Source of the DNA: Epiperipatus broadwayi
Taxonomy: Eukaryota; Onychophora; Udeonychophora; Euonychophora; Peripatidae
NCBI GenBank assembly: GCA_028023455.1
Contig: JAQFVV010006453.1
Span: 62,001 to 126,000, forward strand
Reading direction: 5' to 3'
DNA: 64,000 bases
Part shown: positions 24,980 through 37,631 of the stretch, piece by piece
Numbering within the stretch: the first letter of the stretch is position 1
How the letters are laid out: the number at the start of each line of letters is the position of its first letter
The notes under the pieces: generated by a model
Told to the model about the DNA's origin: nothing
What the model saw: only the letters and a program-made list of their open reading frames with translations
The model's database searches: none
Made by a program: the position numbers and the translations under genes

Positions 24980-26290
24980 GTATGTTTGAACTTAGGTTGC
25001 CAGTGATACTATTCTGGGTCTATAATTACATTATAGCAAATGTAATAAATATTCTAGTCACCTTGGGTATCATGTATCCATGCGATGGGCAGGAAATATT
25101 ACTTTGTAGAATTAACATTATTAACAATAGATTTTAAACTGGCAAGTCTCTTAGTATGCTCATCATAATGTATGATTGGACTAGTAAGCTGCTTACAGTT
25201 GTGACCAAGTGTGACCTGATCATGGTAGTGTAGAGTGATTGGCATTACAATATATATGTATATATGTCTACTCCATCACATATTTTTCAAAGATATAAAT
25301 AAAGACATCTGAAAAAGGCAAATGACCATGATACATTTTCCAGCCTTCTTCAGTTGGCCCAGATTATAATTTTTCAGTGATGTTTGCATTATTTGTTTAG
25401 TACTCATCAATATCAGTTATTCCCGTTTGATTTACAAAGATAGACAAAGACAGTTGAAGTTGGATTAATTATTCACCATATGTTTATGCTTAAGCAAAAA
25501 TCACATTTTTAGTTTTTAACTGAGATTTAAAATGTATATTTGTGTTAGGAATGATATGATAATCTCTAGTCAAATAAGTGGCAATAATAATTATTCATAT
25601 ATTTATCTGAAATGAAAGGTATCAAAATTGTAAATGCAAAAAGGTTGATACCTGTAAATCACATTTTAATAACGTTTCTTATTTAATAATAATAGCTGTA
25701 ACATTCAAAAATTGTAAACAACTTTCACATTTAACTATTGTTATCTGATTTAAAAATTGTATTAAATTTTGTGCACGACTAAAAAGATATGTTAAAATAG
25801 TTTGATCAGAATCAAAAAAAATATTAACAATTTCCAATTTTGGGTGTTTAACTTGTGATATAGTACATTAATGATATTTAATTATATGGTAAATAGATGT
25901 GAATTATGAAAGTGATGCTAATAATTTTAATTGTTATATATTTTTTACTTTCTGAAAGTCATATTGTTACTTGAAATGGTGCCTCAAGTTTTAAAATATT
26001 TCCTAGGATTAAATACATCAATTCCGATAATATTACACATTGAATTAAAAAAAAATATTATAAAACTATATACAGTAACCTTTCCCTATATGAAATATTT
26101 TTTTTAAAGCGACTTTGTGAATATCAAAATTTACAGATACTATATATATAATACGCATGTCAACACACAAATTTATAGATATTGGATACATATACGCATA
26201 CGCGCTCACACACATATATATATAATACAGACATACAAGTGTATTCACATAATGTATACGTTCTGGGACACAATTTCTAATTATTTTAAT
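24980..26290. other. AT-rich DNA without gene
   Basis: A block near 25320-25370 (AAGGCAAATGACCATGATAC, TTCCAGCCTTCTTCAG) has repeat-like wording but could not be assigned. Confidence 0.45.
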
Positions 26291-26360
26291 ACAGTAAAAC
26301 AGTATTAATCCAAATCCTAGTTCCAGGGCATTTTTGGATTGGTGAATAGTTTGGATTTCA
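26291..26360. mobile_element. Possible pogo/Tigger-type terminal fragment
   Basis: TACAGTAAAACAGTATTAATCC, followed by AATCCTAGTTCCAGGG and TTGGATTGGTGAATAG, resembles the ends of pogo-type elements, which often begin TA-CAGTA and repeat ATCC/GGAT words. No opposite end was found. The assignment rests on resemblance only. Confidence 0.25.
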
Positions 26361-26477
26361 GAAAATATATCTTTTATCTATCATCGGAAACAAAATCTGG
26401 TTAAAAATAAGTAAATATTGGTTTTACTGTCTATAGTTTTGTTTATATATACATATTTTATTTTATTTTTGAGATTA

Positions 26478-26622
26478 GATGTAATATATGGGATTTGAAC
26501 ACAAACTATCAAGCTTCCTTCAGCTATCCAGTCTATCCCATACAACCAATACACATGACCACACACATGTGAAAAAGATAAATGTTCTCCTTCAATGGTG
26601 AACCAGCACTCACGATGACAAT
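26478..26622 (-). mobile_element. MITE family A, terminal fragment
   Basis: GGGATTTGAACACAAACT, then ACACATGACCACACACATGTG, AAAAAGATAAATG and TGAACCAGCACTCA are the inverted counterpart of the right end of the complete copy at 27442-27813. The other end is missing. Confidence 0.7.
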
Positions 26623-27441
26623 TTTATTTGTAAAAGTGTATAAAAAATTGAAGATCATTTTTAAAACTTTCATTTCAATTTAAAAAGTTTTTGAATAATA
26701 GATATTAAAATGATTCATAAATCAACTATAGATAATCTACTGTTAGAAATATAGAAAAAAAAGAGTTATAGAAACTAAGGAATAAAGAAGGATGTTAAGA
26801 ATTGATCTAGTGATATAATATAAAAGATATACTACCATCATATTTTTTTAGAATCAAAATTATTATTTAAACAGTTCCCTTCTTTCTGATCAATCTTAAC
26901 TAAATTATTTTTCTCACACTTATTTTTTGGAAATGTTTAAATTTTATTTTAAAATGGTAATGTTTCAATTGTTTAAATAATCTTCAAATACTTTCTTCCC
27001 TTCCTCTATTCTTTAATAAAAAGCAATATTGTTATAAACATTATAATTTTTTATTGAATAGGGGAGGAGGGAAATATCTTTGAAGAAGATTATTTAAGCA
27101 ATTGAAATGTTGACATTTTTTAATAAAATTTAAAACTTGTAAAAACCAAGAATGAGTGAAAAATAGATTAGATAATATGATGGTACTTACCTTGAATGTT
27201 TAAGGGGGGGGGGGTTAGTTCATTTTTCTGAGAATTTTATGTAATTTCGCATGAAAGAACTGCATAATGAAGTATAAATCAGTAGGAAATTGAATTGATA
27301 AATAAGAGAAGTTGGCCTGGTAAATTGTGATGTAAAAATAAAATAGACAATGACCTTGAATGGAAAACTTAACATACATATACTGTATATAAATATTTGA
27401 AAACCAGGCACTCTTCACAAACCTGGGAGCTTAATTGTAAG

Positions 27442-27813
27442 TATAGAGGATTTGAACTCAGATTTTCAGAGTGACTTCAGGTCAACATGGGCATGGTAAT
27501 AATATTAGCATCAGCATGGGATTTGAGTTTTCATCATCAGATTTTCAATGATATGGATGGCTGAAAAGTTGGATGTTGCAGTGGATTGAAGCCTGTCCAT
27601 GAAGATTTGCTATCTTAATATAAACTGAGCACTGATTATATATATGTGTGAGAGATGATAATCTGGACCAACTGATGAGTGCTGGTTTAGCATGAAATAC
27701 GTGTATTGGTGATTATTAATTTTTTCTACATGTGTGTGGTCGTGTGTATCGGTTGTATGAGATAGTGTGGATAGTTGAAGGGTGCTTGAAAATCTGAGTT
27801 CAAATCCTCTATA
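27442..27813 (+). mobile_element. MITE family A, complete copy with 27-bp perfect TIRs
   Basis: The ends 27442-27468 and 27787-27813 are perfect 27-bp inverted repeats with core GGATTTGAACTCAGATTTTC and outer bases TATA, so a TA target duplication is likely. The 372-bp body is non-coding and contains the family words GGTCAACATGGGCATGG, GATCTGGACCAACTGATGAG style blocks (here ATCTGGACCAACTGATGAG) and TGTGGTCGTGTGTATCGG. Size, TIRs and TA flanks fit a non-autonomous Tc1/mariner-like element; the transposase source is unknown. Confidence 0.88.
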
Positions 27814-27835
27814 TATACTGTATATATAATCATAT

Positions 27836-28632
27836 TAATGATCTAATAATGAGTTGGAAAAAGAATTGAAAGACGTAACTATAAAAGAGTTAAGGAAATA
27901 AAAATACGTGAAAATAATTTAAAACTTTTATATTTGCCAAAGATGTAGTTATTTTTGCAACCAAATGCTTCAGGACTTAGGTAAATGAGTTTTCAGAGAA
28001 AGTAAAAAAATAGAACTAAGGATAAAATATTAAAAAGTACTAAAATAATAATCAATGGATTTTATTTAAAAAGGAACATAATGATTTATAAGCATAAAGT
28101 AGAGAATGTTAACAACTGCAAATATATTAGTCAAACTATTAATATAGACGATAACATAAGGATGAAATTAATCGTAGTATTAAACTTGGATAGATAGGAA
28201 TAATTTATTATTAAAAGGTCATATACCTTTGTGTTTGAAAAGGAATATTTTTGAAAAGATATTTTACACCACTTAATAGTAAAGCAATACAGAGACTTCA
28301 GATCTCTCTGTGAAATGATGGGAAATGAAATACACGGGAGTGAGAACAAACAGGTATCAAAACAGGTATCATTGATATTATCAAAAGAATTAAAAAACTG
28401 AAATGAATCTGGATTAGATGTATTGCTAGAAGATATGATAATAGTTTGGGCAGTTGAAGTTTTAAACTGAATCCCAAGATATTGTAAAAGACCTAGAAAG
28501 AGACCATATGTAAAATCAATGGTTGAAATAAGAAAGTTTGTTGATGTGTATAGAAAAAGCTATGGATTGGAAAAACTGGAATAAACTTGGTAAGACCTTT
28601 ATTCTACAATGGGACAATAATGATTGAAACTA
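27836..28632 (+). mobile_element. RTE-like LINE, decayed 5'-truncated copy
   Basis: From about 27925 the DNA follows the RT palm and C-terminus of the 54.9-kb element: CTTTTATATTTGCCAAAGATGTAGTT corresponds to the LDFTDDEVVFA region (here F-A-K-D-V-V-F-A, so the YxDD motif is altered), TTAAACTTGGATAGA to the IKLGWS region, and AGACCTAGAAAGAGACCATATG to the RPRKRPHV region. It ends near ACAATGGGACAATAATGATTG without a long GAT tail. Numerous stops and frameshifts. It starts close to the right end of the MITE at 27813. Confidence 0.8.
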
Positions 28633-28939
28633 ATGATAATACAATAGAAAACATTTATAAATCAAAAAGTACAGCATGTTGTTCTACTACCTTCTATAGT
28701 AAGTTGAAATAATTAGTAATTCCCAGATGATACACATTTAAATCTTTATCCTTGGGTCCAGTTTCTAGCCTTTATTTTTAATATTATTCTTTAAATTTTG
28801 AAAAGTATCATAATAGCTTTTACAAATCTTCTCTATATGTTTAATGTTTTACCATTAGTGTTTTTAATAACAGCATCAATAATATAATAAATATAGAGCT
28901 TCTCTTGCAATATTTGTTTTGTTTGTAGTAAGTATAAAT

Positions 28940-30020
28940 AATTATTTTGGAAAGAGAGAAGATTGATGTGGAATATGTATACTGGACAAAGGATAAGAAT
29001 TAGACTGAAAAATAGTGAGACTGATGAAGAGAATATCAAGAGAGGAGTTAGAAAAGGATGCAGTATGTCACCTGTACTTTTTAATATTTATTTAGAAGAT
29101 TAAACTGTGGAGGAGCAAATGTTGGAGGTAAAATAATAAAAATATTTCACTGAAGAAGCCAGTAGCAGAAACCAGTCTGGGATTAGGGATATTCTGCAAA
29201 GATTGTTAAGAGCTTATTTGCGAGCTTATTATATAATATTTGTAATACAATCCTGTTTAAATTAGGTCATGTGACATCTGACTTGATTTTTTTTTCATTA
29301 AATACTAGTATACACACTTAAACTAGATGTAATTGGAGGGGATTTGAATCCAGACTTTCATCCCTTCAGTCATCTATCATAAAATTGATATACATGACCA
29401 CATACATGTAGAAAAGATAAATGATCTCTAATATACATATTTCATACTGAACCAGCATTCATCAGTTGATCCAAATCATCATCTCCCACACACACACATA
29501 TAATCAGTTTTCAGTTTATACTGAGATAGAAAATCTTTAAATTTTATGAAAGGCTTCAATCTTCTTCACTCCCCAAGTCTTTAACTAAACATATTTAATA
29601 TCTGATGATGGCATATTCAAAGCTTAGTTTTCCAATCATGTGGACATATACTATTGCATAGTTGTAAAACATGGACAATGAAGATTAAAATTAGAAACAT
29701 AATGGATGCCTTTGAGATGTGTATGGAGAAGAATGAAAAAAATCAGTTGGATGAATAAAATAATAAATGAAGTAGTTTTGAAAGATTAAATGAAAGAGAA
29801 GATTGGTTGATGAAATTAAAAATAGAAAGAAAAGATTGGACATATATTAAGAAGAAAGTATAGTAAGAAGAAAGATGTTTTGGAAGGAATGATGAGTAAA
29901 AACAAAAAAAAAGGATGGAAAAGTTTAACATTGTAGGATGATATAAGAGATGGAAAGAGTACTAAAGAGTTGGGAAATGAAGAGAATGGAATAGAAAAAT
30001 TAATAAAATGGTGATATGAT
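28940..30020 (+). mobile_element. Second LINE family, decayed and interrupted by a MITE
   Basis: At 28960-29100 the plus strand reads an RT segment with RGVRKGCSMSPVLFNIYLED, the classic motif B region of non-LTR reverse transcriptases, differing from GVRQGDSISP in the other family. At 29650-30000 it reads GCKTWTM-like, DAFEMCMWRRMKKISWMNKI, then LNEREDW and a basic tail, the C-terminal layout common to many metazoan RTs of RTE/jockey-like type. Between the two parts lies a minus-strand MITE (29335-29625) and the catalytic YADD segment is not found, so part was deleted. No frame survives. Confidence 0.7.
29335..29625 (-). mobile_element. MITE family A copy inside a decayed LINE
   Basis: GGGGATTTGAATCCAGACTTTC opens the inverted end, followed by ACATGACCACATACATG, GAAAAGATAAATGATCTC, ACCAGCATTCATCAGTTGAT and AGTTTATACTGAGATAGA, in the order expected for the reverse complement of the copy at 27442. 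The far end near ATCTGATGATGGCATAT is degraded. Confidence 0.75.
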
Positions 30021-33000
30021 TACCCTCTATACCTTTCCATGTGACAGAATACTATTGATGAATGATTCACTCTCATCTTAACTTGGGAAGATTTTTAGCA
30101 TAGTTTCCACTCTTCTTTTTTTATATTTGGTATTATTATTTGCCATTATACAACTCATCAAAGGCCGACCACATTGTTTTAACTTTTACTTTGGCAAGAC
30201 TCATATTTGCTTTGAAGACATAAACAAAATTTTATCCTTGTCTTTTTATGCAATTTTATTTTAGATAATAAAACTTTTAATGCAAAAACAGTTTTCAATA
30301 TTCTGACTATCAATTTTGAATTTCATAATAGTATTATTGTTAAGAAGCCATTTTTATCCTTATAGCTTTCAGTTTAAGGCTAGGTTGCACTATCTTATTA
30401 GGTAGCCAATTAATTTGCAAGCATAAATCAGCAAATTACTGATTAGTCTTTGAGATTATTGTGTATTTTGTATTGTAGGATTCAAGATCATTATGCATAA
30501 TAATGTGAAATTAAGCAATCCTATTTCATCCCTGCCTACACTACACCCATTCAGACAACATCCTACTATCTGGTCTTTTTCTTAATCAAATTGATTAAGT
30601 TCTCTGAAATTCTTTAGTATCATCCATAGTTTAATCTTATTGGTGCATATAATACAACGCTGTTATATTCAACAAAATATATTGTATGGTAAATATCATT
30701 GGCTACTTCCAATAATTTCCACTGTAATGATATGCTTTGTGACTAACTGCTTTAACTAAAAACTAATTGTGAATTTTTAGGTCACAGGATACTTCTCAGA
30801 TTCTCAAACTCTAATAAATTCATTTTTAAAAAACTTGGCAATAAAGATTATAACAATATACTTGCTTTTAGTATTTCTAAGACTGTCTAAGACAAGAAAT
30901 TTAAAATTCTTTGTACATTCAGTGGTCTGAAACACTTGGACAATCAAAGTTATTTCTAGAATCTGCATAACATATGATCAATATTATGAACATTGCCAAA
31001 TTGGATTTATGATGTTTATGTATTATTTCCACCATTCCCATACATGTTGACCAGTGGATTATTATTTTACCATTTCTTTTTAGTCAACTATTTTTGTTAA
31101 TAATTCTGTTTTTCCTAAAAGTGTATTTATTTGATACCATAAACCTTTCCAAAAACTTTTTATTTTCTTTTATATCTTTCAAATTATTTTCATTTACTTT
31201 TTATCTCATATGGATTATATTAAACACATTTTAAAAACCAATATTTTCTACTTTGATCCCTTATTTTAAGATTACTTTTATAAGTTTTTATTGTGATGAA
31301 TTTAGAATTTGTTTTTATTTGATAGAAATGACATCTTGTGAATAACAATTTAATAAATTTTATAGAAAAATTTTGAAACAATCAAATATAATGCACATTT
31401 ATTTCTAGTATGTACCTACTTCAATTTAGTAGCATTGTGCCTAGTTTTTTCATGAAACATGATATAAAATGGTTGCTAAGTTTAATGTATATATTAGCTA
31501 CAATCAAATAATGATTACCATAAATATGATATTCTTATTGATATCTAATATTAACAAGTACTGTTAAATGATGCTCAAACTCATATAGACTTTTGAACAA
31601 CAAATTTTTTTAAAAAGTTGATTTGAATAAATGGGTGATAATCAGAAGACATTTTATTTCTGATAGGCTGATGGAAAGAAATGGTAATAACCAAAAAACA
31701 AATTCAAAAACTCCACACTAAATATCTTGTTTCTCTTCAATGATATTTTTTTCTTGGTCTTAAATTCTCATTCACTCAGTATTACCATGATCTATTTTGG
31801 TATTTAAGTCTGAGCTATGGGCATCATAAGATTTCTTCTTCTTATTTTTTGAAGCCAAGACTAAGATGATCCTTTTCTCCCTCTCAACTAATATGTATAT
31901 TTATATAATAGTCACTTAACTTCCAATAATAATATGCATCAAATTAAATTTCTACTCCGTTAATGCACATTTTTATGACACTGTGCCATGAAGCTGCTTC
32001 TTATCTACCTTTGAAGATTGTAATATATTTTTTATACTGTTTTTAACATTTTCAAAGTTATTTCAGAAAATATTCTTAATGGAACCCATTTTTGGCTTCT
32101 ATTAACTTGGTTCTCTCATATGTCACACTACTTGTTCATTCCAGAAAAGAATTACTTCAGTTTTCATATCAAAATTTTATAGCAACATAGTTATATTTTG
32201 TAGCATATTGTAATGAGTTAACTTTAGATAAAGTAACATCAATCCATTCGTAAGGTTTTACTAATGAAAATAGCCCTTTATTATGTATGGGTTCTTGAGT
32301 AATTTTTTATCGTCCTGAGTGCTTACAGTTTGGTTTTCAGTGATCAAACATTATATAATATCATTATTGACATCATTTGATTATTAAAAAAATGTCTTTC
32401 AGAGGGTTCTTTTTAACTTCTGTAAACCTTTCTTCACTAAAATCACTTATGTAATGATGACGAAAGGTCACACTATCACATCATTGCTATCATAACATCC
32501 ATATCAGTTTTTATCAACGGTTCTTTCATCACCAAAAAATATCTTAACAGTATTCTGATAATACATGCCTTGAACCAGGGTTATTGCCTGCCTAATTGGC
32601 TTATTTTTGACGTTTGTTACCAATATAAAACTATGTTATTTGCATTTCATCAATCAGAGATATTAGAGATTAAATTTCTTTATGTCAAAGCTGATTTAGT
32701 AAATATATTCTTTTAAATTACATATTCAAGTAAAAATGTTAATTATTTAAATTCGAAAAAAAAAATCAACTTTTTCGAATTTAACCACTTAGTCATATAT
32801 ATTTATCAAGGTATGAATTTTATTATTGTATGAAACTTAAAATCAAAAATTTAAATGTAAATATTCAATACATGCTCTTCCGCATTGCTAATAAAATTAA
32901 TTCTTTAGTTTTTTTTTTAATAAATAAGTAAATGTTTATATACTGATAAAATACAATAAATTGTTAAACCAACAATCATAAGAATATGTAAATCATACGT

Positions 33001-33320
33001 AAATCAACAAAATTAATTAATAATGCAAAGGAAATATATGTATAACATTTTTACAAAATGACGTTTAAAAAATTAAAAAAATTGTGCGCAAAAGCATACA
33101 TAACCACTTAAAGTTCAGTGAAATATGAAAACAAAAAATATAAATTTGATAACGAATATAGAAACCAATAGCACCTGCATATCCACAATATTTGCTTCCA
33201 ATTGGGTTACGGATATAACATCTTATAATAGCGAGTCTTTATATTTTATCATGTATATTATATATAAGTGTATATTAAATGCATATTAAAAATCTGTTTA
33301 ACACGTATGTATATATATAT
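30021..33320. other. Long AT-rich stretch without gene or recognised repeat
   Basis: More than 3 kb with only short frames on both strands. No TIR pairs or LINE homology could be found by eye. It is a candidate for intron or ancient intergenic DNA. Confidence 0.5.
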
Positions 33321-33612
33321 GGTAAGAGAACAAACAGGTGTACTGACCTCATTGAAAAAATTAAAAGATTGAAGTGGAGTTGGGCTGGACATATTGCTAG
33401 AAGAGATGATAATAGATGGACAATTGAAGTCTTAAACTGGATTCCAAGAGATTGTAAAAGACCCAGAAAGAGACCACATGTGAAATGGATTGATAAGATG
33501 AGAAAGTGTGCAGGGGTGATGTGGAGAAGAGAAGCTAAAGATCGGAGAAGAGGGATTGAACTTGGAGAGACCTTCATTCTGCAGTGGATTGATAATGGTT
33601 GTTGATGATGAT
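33321..33612 (+). mobile_element. RTE-like LINE, short 3' end copy
   Basis: GGTAAGAGAACAAACAGGTG through TGATAATGGTTG and a short TGATGATGATG tail matches 57888-58180 closely. Its frame stays open and reads KIKRLKWSWAGHIARRDDNR, WIPRDCKRPRKRPHVKWIDK and LGETFILQWIDNG, the conserved C-terminal tail of the RT protein. Being 5'-truncated it lacks endonuclease and catalytic RT. The surviving open frame and closeness to the consensus of the other copies suggest a relatively young insertion. The antisense frame at 33275-33616 is a shadow. Confidence 0.9.
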
Positions 33613-35764
33613 GCATTGGAATACAAAAATTAAAATATAGAAAATTAAATATTATTATTATTATTTTTTACAATTTTGTAATTGTTGCTGCTGTAATTGA
33701 ATTCAATCGCGGATATAGAATTCGCGGATAATGATGTGTTGTGATGAAATTATTAGTGACAATACTCTCAAGAAGTTTTCCAATTTCAAAATCTTCAATG
33801 TAATAAGCAAATAGATTATAATCGTCACAAATCAAAATATTAGAAGTAATGCAACAATGTTTTATATTGGACTGTCTTTAAACATTGTAAAGAAGATCAC
33901 TGTATATACACTTAAAAGATTTAAGCAAAATAAATCCAAAATGATATGATGATAAGTAGAAGTTCTGAAGAAGATTGATGGGGCAATCGAAACTGTTGGG
34001 TGGTAAAAAAGCATTGTAAAAAGTAATAAAGAATATAGATTATATTAATATGATAAGCATTTTTGAAAGTAATATATAAAGATAAACAAAGAGCTTTGCT
34101 AATTGCTCAATATGATTAGCAAAAGAAAGCATTTAATATATATATATATATATATAAAGATAGTTAAGATTTTAGCATATAACCACTGCCAATAACTCTC
34201 AGAAGTGATACTGATATATAATTGATTATTTTTCTGTACTATTAAAACATTAAAATATTGATGTTCTTCCTCCTGACTTTAAAAATAGCAAATTATTTTT
34301 TTAAAAAAGGAAACAATTTTAGCCAATTATGACATGGATGATTTAATTATGATGTTTGATGATTAGTCCTTGTGTTGCAAAAATAGTGCATTTTCCTAAA
34401 TTTGAATCCATACTGAATAATTATTTTTCAGAGAATTAAAAATTTTCTTTCAGTTGGTTCACCCATTGCCAACTTAATCAAACATTCAAAAGCTATCAGT
34501 AAATGGCTCTTTAGCTATCCTTACAGTAAAACAAGGTTGGAAAATCACTCAAACCTTATCACCTAACAATTGAAAAAGTTGGTTCTATCTTCTCCTTCAC
34601 TGTTCCTCTATAAGGGGTTACTGGAAAGGCCTTTTCCCTGCAGTAGGATATTAATTAATAATTGTGTTTTATATCTTTATCCAGAATGGCCAGTATCAAA
34701 TAAAGTAAATAAAATAAACAAAATAAGGATTACAAGTGACATAAAAGATGTTAAAAAAGTATAACTCATAATATATGTAAAAATATTAGGTAAACATATT
34801 TATTATGCTTTAAAAAGCTTTAATCAATGGTGATTTTTAAAAAAAAAAAAAAAAAAAAAACTTCAATCCTAAAATAAAATGAAAATTAAACAATGTTTCA
34901 AAAAAAAAAAAAAAAATGAAAAGAAATATGCAGCCAACAACATAAGAAGAAAAAAAGTGAGATTGCATCCTATATGAGTATTTCTGATCAAAAATTAAAT
35001 AATATAAGTAGAAAAGAGTTGTACACCTAATATGAAAAGATGATAATTCACAGATTGAGTTATTCTTTAATAGATAACTCAAATATAATGCGTCCTGGAA
35101 AACGTTTGTCAGAAGAAAATGGTATTTGAAAAAAAAAATTAAAAAGATTTTTTTTCTTTTTACACAAAATGGAAATAATTGGTGAGAAGGTAGAGGAAGG
35201 TATAGATTTATGAACCAAAATAAAAATATCTTTTCTAACAAAATTTAAGGTAGGATTAAATGAAAATAAATTATAAAATGTATAAGAAGAAAAAGTAGTA
35301 TAATATAAAATATATTAATGTTTATCATGACCTCTGAATCAATACTCAGTTTTGCTTATGGACATCATATGACCTTCCAAGCAACAAACCATTTGCTTAT
35401 TTTATTTAAAAATATATATATAGTATAGTAAAACGGATCAACTACATCATTAAGTTTGAAATAACATTCAGCAGCAATATTATTCCTAATCATAAACAGA
35501 TCAACAGCCTAAAACAATTTTTGACACATAAGAAGTTGGGATGTTTAACGAAACACAACTAGATTGAAAGAAAAAGATAATATAAATATAAAAAGGTTAG
35601 AGAAATTTTTTTTTTCAAACATTCTAAATATTGTTCAATATGCATTTAATTAAAAAGTAATTTACTTACAAATGAAAAAATGTTAAACAGGAATTTAATA
35701 TAAGAATGCTTTTATCTTTTGCTTGATTCATGAATATAGAAATTAGTAGAAGTAAAATTTCTAA
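33613..35764. other. AT-rich DNA, possible short retroposon end
   Basis: Near 34600-34700, GGAAAGGCCTTTTCCCTGCA followed by an AT-rich tail with AAATAAA units resembles the 3' end of a LINE or SINE, but cannot be assigned. Poly-A runs at about 34839-34860 and 34897-34916 create the Phe-rich 134-codon minus-strand frame, which is not a gene. Confidence 0.4.
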
Positions 35765-36272
35765 TATGGTAATGTTTGAAGTTAATATCCTCCAAAAATA
35801 ATGAATGAGAATGAACTACTAGTAATAAGATAGGTGTTTATTTCACGTAATTTGCTATTACATCATGTTTCTGTTAGAGCAAATTGTTTACAGTCATAAA
35901 ACTAAATAAAATATTTAACTTTTTTTAAAAAGCAACAAATATATTATTATTCTTTTGATCGTTGCTCTAAAAGGAATGTTTTAAATTATGCAAATGAAGA
36001 ATATGATTGAAATCTTAAATACTGTAATTTAAATATAGTTACCATAATAAAATTTTAAAAAATTTGAATATTATTAAAAAGTTAGATTAGTCCTAATGAA
36101 GAGAAAGGGTTTTAAATTAACATTTTAATAAAAACAAATTTGCAATGCAATTTATTATGAATATATAAAAGTATTATTAATTTGCTCTAACAGATACGTG
36201 ATGTAATAGTAAGTATTTCATTAGCATTCATTATTTTTGGAATCTGATATTAACTTCAAGCATTGACATAGA
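35765..36272. mobile_element. TIR element, about 510 bp
   Basis: The left arm (35765-35886) and right arm (36178-36272) are imperfect reverse complements: TTGAAGTTAATATCCTCCAA / TTTTTGGAATCTGATATTAA and ATTACATCATGTTTCTGTTA / TAACAGATACGTGATGTAAT. The centre is AT-rich and non-coding. Likely a MITE-type DNA transposon; no clear target duplication. Confidence 0.7.
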
Positions 36273-37090
36273 AAGATGAGAGAGCTGTAAAATTTAATAT
36301 CGCTTTGACAGATATTCTAAATATAATTGTTTCAACATTTTCTTGCAAAGAAAAAAAAAACAGAACTGTTAAATTGTTACACAATAATGCCTCCTAATAT
36401 ACAATTATTTTGGATTTGCTCTCATATATACCTTTCCATATCTCTCAATATATTATCAGATCATACTACCCTTTAAATATGATCCCCTTCCAATTTGATT
36501 CTCTATGATTTTTCCCCATATAATTAGTACTTATAACAAGGATTTTATAAATAATATTTACATTTTGATTTTATTTAATTCAGTTAAGCCCTATATATAA
36601 AATAGAATTTGTAATCTTATAGCCATACATCTATTTTTTGTCTTTCCCTTTTCTTTATTTATGTATTTAATTGTCATCTGTTATCTTTTCCTCTATTCTT
36701 TTCTATCATCACATCATTTAATAATAATTTGCATGCTTTTCATTTTAATGTTCATTATGTTATTAAATATTAGTTACTGTTTAAAGAAAATTGAATTATT
36801 ATTTTTACTATTATGATGATGATGTATATTCAACTTATTTTTCTTTTCCTTATCTTATTTGTAATTGTTTGCTTAAATGTTTTGAACATTAGCTGGTTAA
36901 AGGTTTTACTCTCCAACAAATGGAATATTTAAATTAATAATTTAAATAAATTAGCATTGTACCTTTAAATGCTACAGCATATCTAGCCACTGCAAGATTA
37001 CACCACCAAAAAGTGCACTCAACTACAATTAAATATATGGAATAAACTTTTAGTTAGCTAATATTGGAAACATTTAATCAAACCAATTAT
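36273..37090. other. AT-rich DNA without gene
   Basis: Nothing recognised on either strand. Confidence 0.5.
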
Positions 37091-37313
37091 TACACAGGAG
37101 CAAAAACTCTCCATACAGTAGCACAACTCAGGCAGAGTAATGAATGGATGCAGGAAGGTTTGTGCATAAAATCCCTATATAGTGTCTACTTATCCACTAT
37201 CTCCCATGAGTAGGCACTAGATAGGGATTTTATGCACAAACCTTCCTGCATCCATTGATTACTCTGCCTTGCACTGAGTAGTGTTAGGGTATGGAGGGTT
37301 TTGCCTCTGCGTA
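37091..37313. mobile_element. Near-palindromic hairpin element
   Basis: Arms 37091-37190 and 37209-37313 are inverted copies with an 18-bp loop: GGATGCAGGAAGGTTTGTGC and ATAAAATCCCTAT on the left, ATAGGGATTTTAT and GCACAAACCTTCCTGCATCC on the right. The inner 60 bp are almost identical, the outer parts (CTCTCCATAC...) diverge with small indels. Non-coding fold-back or MITE. Confidence 0.88.
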
Positions 37314-37631
37314 AACAGCTTGTGTAAGTGTAAATAATGGTGATCATGTGATGTTTAGTGGTTCAAAACAATTAATATATATATAGTTAAGTTGGTCTTG
37401 AATATGACAATCATATGAATGGCATGAATCATATGTTACTGATGAAACAAGAAGCAATCTTCTACTTTTACCTTTTGGCATCATAAACTTTTTTAATAGA
37501 TTGAATTGTTTATAATAAGATCAAAATGTGATAATCTCAATCTTTCTTTGCTATACATAGTACTCCCAAAATATTCCCAACACTGCATTTGTAAAGCATT
37601 AATACTTCTTTTAAACAATATAACAATTCAT

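Noticed and set aside
26117-26308. Overlapping plus- and minus-strand frames near 26.1-26.3 kb
   Set aside because: Both come from TATA/CACA-type low-complexity DNA.
33275-33616. 113-codon minus-strand frame
   Set aside because: It is the antisense shadow of the conserved LINE C-terminal tail at 33321-33612.
34837-35241. 134-codon minus-strand frame rich in Phe
   Set aside because: It is produced by poly-A runs on the plus strand and has no domain features.
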